Of a DNA stretch of 8,258 nt, positions 6,191 to 8,258 are shown in pieces; positions within the stretch are counted from its first letter, which is position 1; the number at the start of each line of letters is the position of its first letter. This stretch comes from Comamonadaceae bacterium (lineage in GTDB: Bacteria; Pseudomonadota; Gammaproteobacteria; Burkholderiales; Burkholderiaceae_C), in contig CANGML010000066.1 of NCBI GenBank assembly GCA_947454585.1, positions 1-8,258 of the forward strand, read 5' to 3'. The notes below the pieces were generated by a model. It saw nothing but the letters and a program-made list of their open reading frames with translations. It had not been told where the DNA came from and did not search any database. The position numbers were made by a program, and so were the translations under genes.

Positions 6191-7270
6191 TTAGCGGCTC
6201 ACTCTTTCGCGCTGTTCCAAACGACCGAACAAATCAACCATCCACTCCACGCGCTGATCGAAACTTCGCGATGGCAATCGCCAAGGTTTTTGAGCAGCCA
6301 GTGGGTAACTTTCCCTGCTCACGATATCGACCAAATACTGAATCGCTGGCACAGGACTCAACGTGACAGCGGGCAATGTAGGCGCCTTGACGGCAACGGC
6401 GGTGGCGCGGGCGATCAAGGCCAATTTGCGCGCTGTAGAGACCACGGTGCGGTGGTGTACCGAATTGAGGCCATCACGCTCTAATTGTTTGCCAATTTCG
6501 GCATAGACCAAGCGTGCCGCCTGAATGGCGGGACGGCAGTCCCAAGGCAGTTCAGCCAATCCAAATTCACCCCGACGGTAAAGTGCATCGGCACGCAGCA
6601 ACAAGCGCTGTGCAAAGCCAGCAATACGCGCATCAAACACAGGCGCTGCCAACCACGCATCAGCATCCATGCCAATTTCACGGAACCAAGCACGGGGAAT
6701 GTACAAACGGCCGATGCGCGCATCGTCCCCGATGTCCCTGGCGATATTGGTCAGCTGCATCGCCACACCCAGCTCGCAGGCGCGTGCAATGGCTGTATCG
6801 GAATTAGCGCCCATGATGAGTGACATCATGGCGCCTACGGTGCCAGCGACGCGGGCACCATAGGCCTCCACATCGGCTAAGGTGTCATAGCGACGGCCTT
6901 GTGAATCCCATAAGAAACCGTCGAGCAAGGCCTCGAGCAAGCCACTGGGAATCCCGTAGCGATGCACCACAACGGTCAACGCGCGGTCCGCGTCTTCAGC
7001 GCCCGGGCGCCCCGCATAGATAGCTGCTAAGCGCGATTTCAAGTCGGCCATGGCCAAGACGGGATCATTGCCCTCATCAATTGCATCATCTGCCAAACGG
7101 CAAAACGCATAAAGCGCGATGGCTGGGGGCCGCAAACGAGACGGTAACAACCGGGATGCTGCAAAAAAAGATTTCGAGCCCCCCCGCATGAGCGCCGTGC
7201 AGGCCTCTAAGTCGTAAGCCAATGAGACGGGCGGTGAATTCAAGTTGAGATCAGACGAAGGATGTGACAT
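6191..7270 (-). CDS. crtB: 15-cis-phytoene synthase
   Basis: A 359-aa squalene/phytoene synthase-family enzyme, membrane-associated, that joins two GGPP molecules to phytoene, the first carotenoid-specific step. It shows the substrate-entry motif GGSKSFFAASRLLP (30-43), the first Asp-rich motif LADDAIDE (Asp61, 62, 65) after ALYAFCR, a conserved central region (ARVAGTVGAMMS), and the second Asp-rich motif NIARDIGDD (175-183) followed by GRLYIPRAWF; these Asp residues bind Mg2+-diphosphate. Length is slightly above the usual 290-340. The start ATG 7270 is preceded by AGGTGG at ideal spacing; a TTG six codons upstream (7288) is a less likely alternative. The start lies inside the 3' end of crtI (20-nt overlap), the classic crtI-crtB arrangement, and the stop is 9 nt from the small TM protein ORF. 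Confidence 0.97.
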   Translation of the reverse strand: MSHPSSDLNLNSPPVSLAYDLEACTALMRGGSKSFFAASRLLPSRLRPPAIALYAFCRLADDAIDEGNDPVLAMADLKSRLAAIYAGRPGAEDADRALTVVVHRYGIPSGLLEALLDGFLWDSQGRRYDTLADVEAYGARVAGTVGAMMSLIMGANSDTAIARACELGVAMQLTNIARDIGDDARIGRLYIPRAWFREIGMDADAWLAAPVFDARIAGFAQRLLLRADALYRRGEFGLAELPWDCRPAIQAARLVYAEIGKQLERDGLNSVHHRTVVSTARKLALIARATAVAVKAPTLPAVTLSPVPAIQYLVDIVSRESYPLAAQKPWRLPSRSFDQRVEWMVDLFGRLEQRERVSR

Positions 7271-8258
7271 CGGGAACCACCTGTTCAAGCATTTTTGCGG
7301 ACATCAAAACACTGGGAACGCCTGCACCGGGCTGGCTGCTGGCCCCCACCATGAATAATCCCTGCACATCTTGGCTTCTGTTGTGCGGTCTGAACCATGC
7401 ACTTTGAACCAAGATGGGCTCAAGACCGAAACCCGCACCTTTGTAGGACCACAAGCGGTCTTGGAAGTCTTGCGGCGTGGTGACCTTGGACGACACCACA
7501 TGTTGTTTCAAATCAGGCAGCACACTCTCTTGCAGCACCGTAGCGATGGCATCACGGTAATGCTCCGTGATCGCCGGCCAATCGGTCTCACTGCTCAGGT
7601 TGGGCACCACCGAGAGTGCATAAAAACTGTCGCAGCCCTCAGGCGCCAACGAGGGGTCGGTGGCCGTCGGACGGTACAAATACAAGCTGAAATCTTTGGA
7701 TAACTTGTGATTTTTAAAAATATCTTGCAGCAAGCCTTTGTAGCGCGGGCCTAACACCATCATGTGATGCGGCACATCGTGGTACTGACGGTTGGTGCCG
7801 AAATACCAAACAAACAAGCCCGACGAATACTTGCCTTTGGCAATGCGCTTGTCGGTCCAATGCTTGCGGTGCTGCGGCTCAATCAGGTGGCGGTAAGTCC
7901 AAGCAGCATCGCCATTGCTCACCACAATATCAGCGGGCAAGAACTCACCGTTGGCCAGCTCCACACCTTGGGCTCTGCCGCCCTCCACCCGGATGCGCGT
8001 CACGGGTGCGTTGTAGCGGATGGGCACTTGGCGTTCCTCCAGCAACTTGACCAGTTCGCGCACGATGGCCCCAGTGCCCCCCATGGCAGAGTGCACACCC
8101 CAGCGGCGCTCCAAAGAATGGATCAATGAATAAACGCACGTCACGGAGTAAGGATTGCCACCAATGAGCAAAGGATGAAAGCTCATGACGATGCGCAATT
8201 TCGGGTGCTTGATGTGCTGCGCCACCAAGCTATAGATGGAGCGCCACGCTTGCATGCG
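7251..8258 (-). CDS. crtI: Phytoene desaturase (partial, N-terminus beyond window)
   Basis: The C-terminal 335 residues of a CrtI-type carotenoid desaturase; family members are about 500-520 aa, so the N-terminal third, including the FAD-binding GxGxxG fold, lies outside the right edge. The enzyme is a membrane-associated flavoprotein that introduces three or four double bases pairs of unsaturation (desaturations) into phytoene to give neurosporene or lycopene; which one cannot be told here. Diagnostic stretches: SFHPLLIGGNPYSVTCVYSL, ERRWGVHSAMGGTGAIVREL, ADIVVSNGDAAWTYRHLI, and the C-terminal FAD/substrate signature VGASSQPGAGVPSVLMSAK (partial residues about 304-322). That signature has Gln where the family usually has His (HPGAG). 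The 3' end overlaps crtB by 20 nt. Its promoter, and any PpsR site before it, are not in the window. Confidence 0.96.
   Translation of the reverse strand, partial: RMQAWRSIYSLVAQHIKHPKLRIVMSFHPLLIGGNPYSVTCVYSLIHSLERRWGVHSAMGGTGAIVRELVKLLEERQVPIRYNAPVTRIRVEGGRAQGVELANGEFLPADIVVSNGDAAWTYRHLIEPQHRKHWTDKRIAKGKYSSGLFVWYFGTNRQYHDVPHHMMVLGPRYKGLLQDIFKNHKLSKDFSLYLYRPTATDPSLAPEGCDSFYALSVVPNLSSETDWPAITEHYRDAIATVLQESVLPDLKQHVVSSKVTTPQDFQDRLWSYKGAGFGLEPILVQSAWFRPHNRSQDVQGLFMVGASSQPGAGVPSVLMSAKMLEQVVPDVTSFV

Overview
This window is part of a bacterial photosynthesis gene cluster. It holds genes for isoprenoid precursor supply (dxs), Mg-chelatase for bacteriochlorophyll (bchI, bchD) and the first two committed carotenoid steps (crtI, crtB). 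The gene set, a purple-bacterial cluster layout, the Comamonadaceae-like look of Dxs and the moderately high GC all point to a betaproteobacterium of the Burkholderiales. A Limnohabitans- or Rhodoferax-like freshwater anoxygenic phototroph is my best guess; this rests on recall of family sequences, not on a search.

Layout. (1) 1-1596, minus strand: dxs, start inside the window, last part cut off by the left edge. (2) 1597-1834: a 238-bp divergent control region, the only sizeable non-coding stretch. It holds two 18-bp PpsR/CrtJ-type operators in inverted orientation; each supplies the -35 hexamer of the promoter next to it (dxs to the left, bchI to the right). (3) 1835-4693, plus strand: bchI-bchD, 9 bp apart. 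(4) 8258-4697, minus strand: a compact operon, in transcription order crtI (start outside the window), crtB, a 47-aa single-TM protein, a four-TM DUF2269-family protein and a short-chain dehydrogenase (SDR). Its genes overlap or nearly touch. It converges on bchD with only 3 bp between the stop codons and no recognisable terminator.

How it fits together. Dxs makes DXP, the entry point of the MEP pathway that feeds both the bacteriochlorophyll phytyl tail and carotenoids. BchI and BchD, with BchH encoded elsewhere, insert Mg into protoporphyrin IX. CrtB and CrtI turn GGPP into phytoene and then desaturated carotenes. The shared divergent operators suggest that precursor supply and Mg-chelatase are repressed together by oxygen and light through PpsR.

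The least explained part is the 3' half of the crt operon (small TM protein, DUF2269 protein, SDR). Its function is not assigned, but its gene spacing implies co-translation with crtIB. I see no tRNA, rRNA, CRISPR array, insertion sequence or other mobile element. The rest reads as an ordinary, intact photosynthesis cluster.
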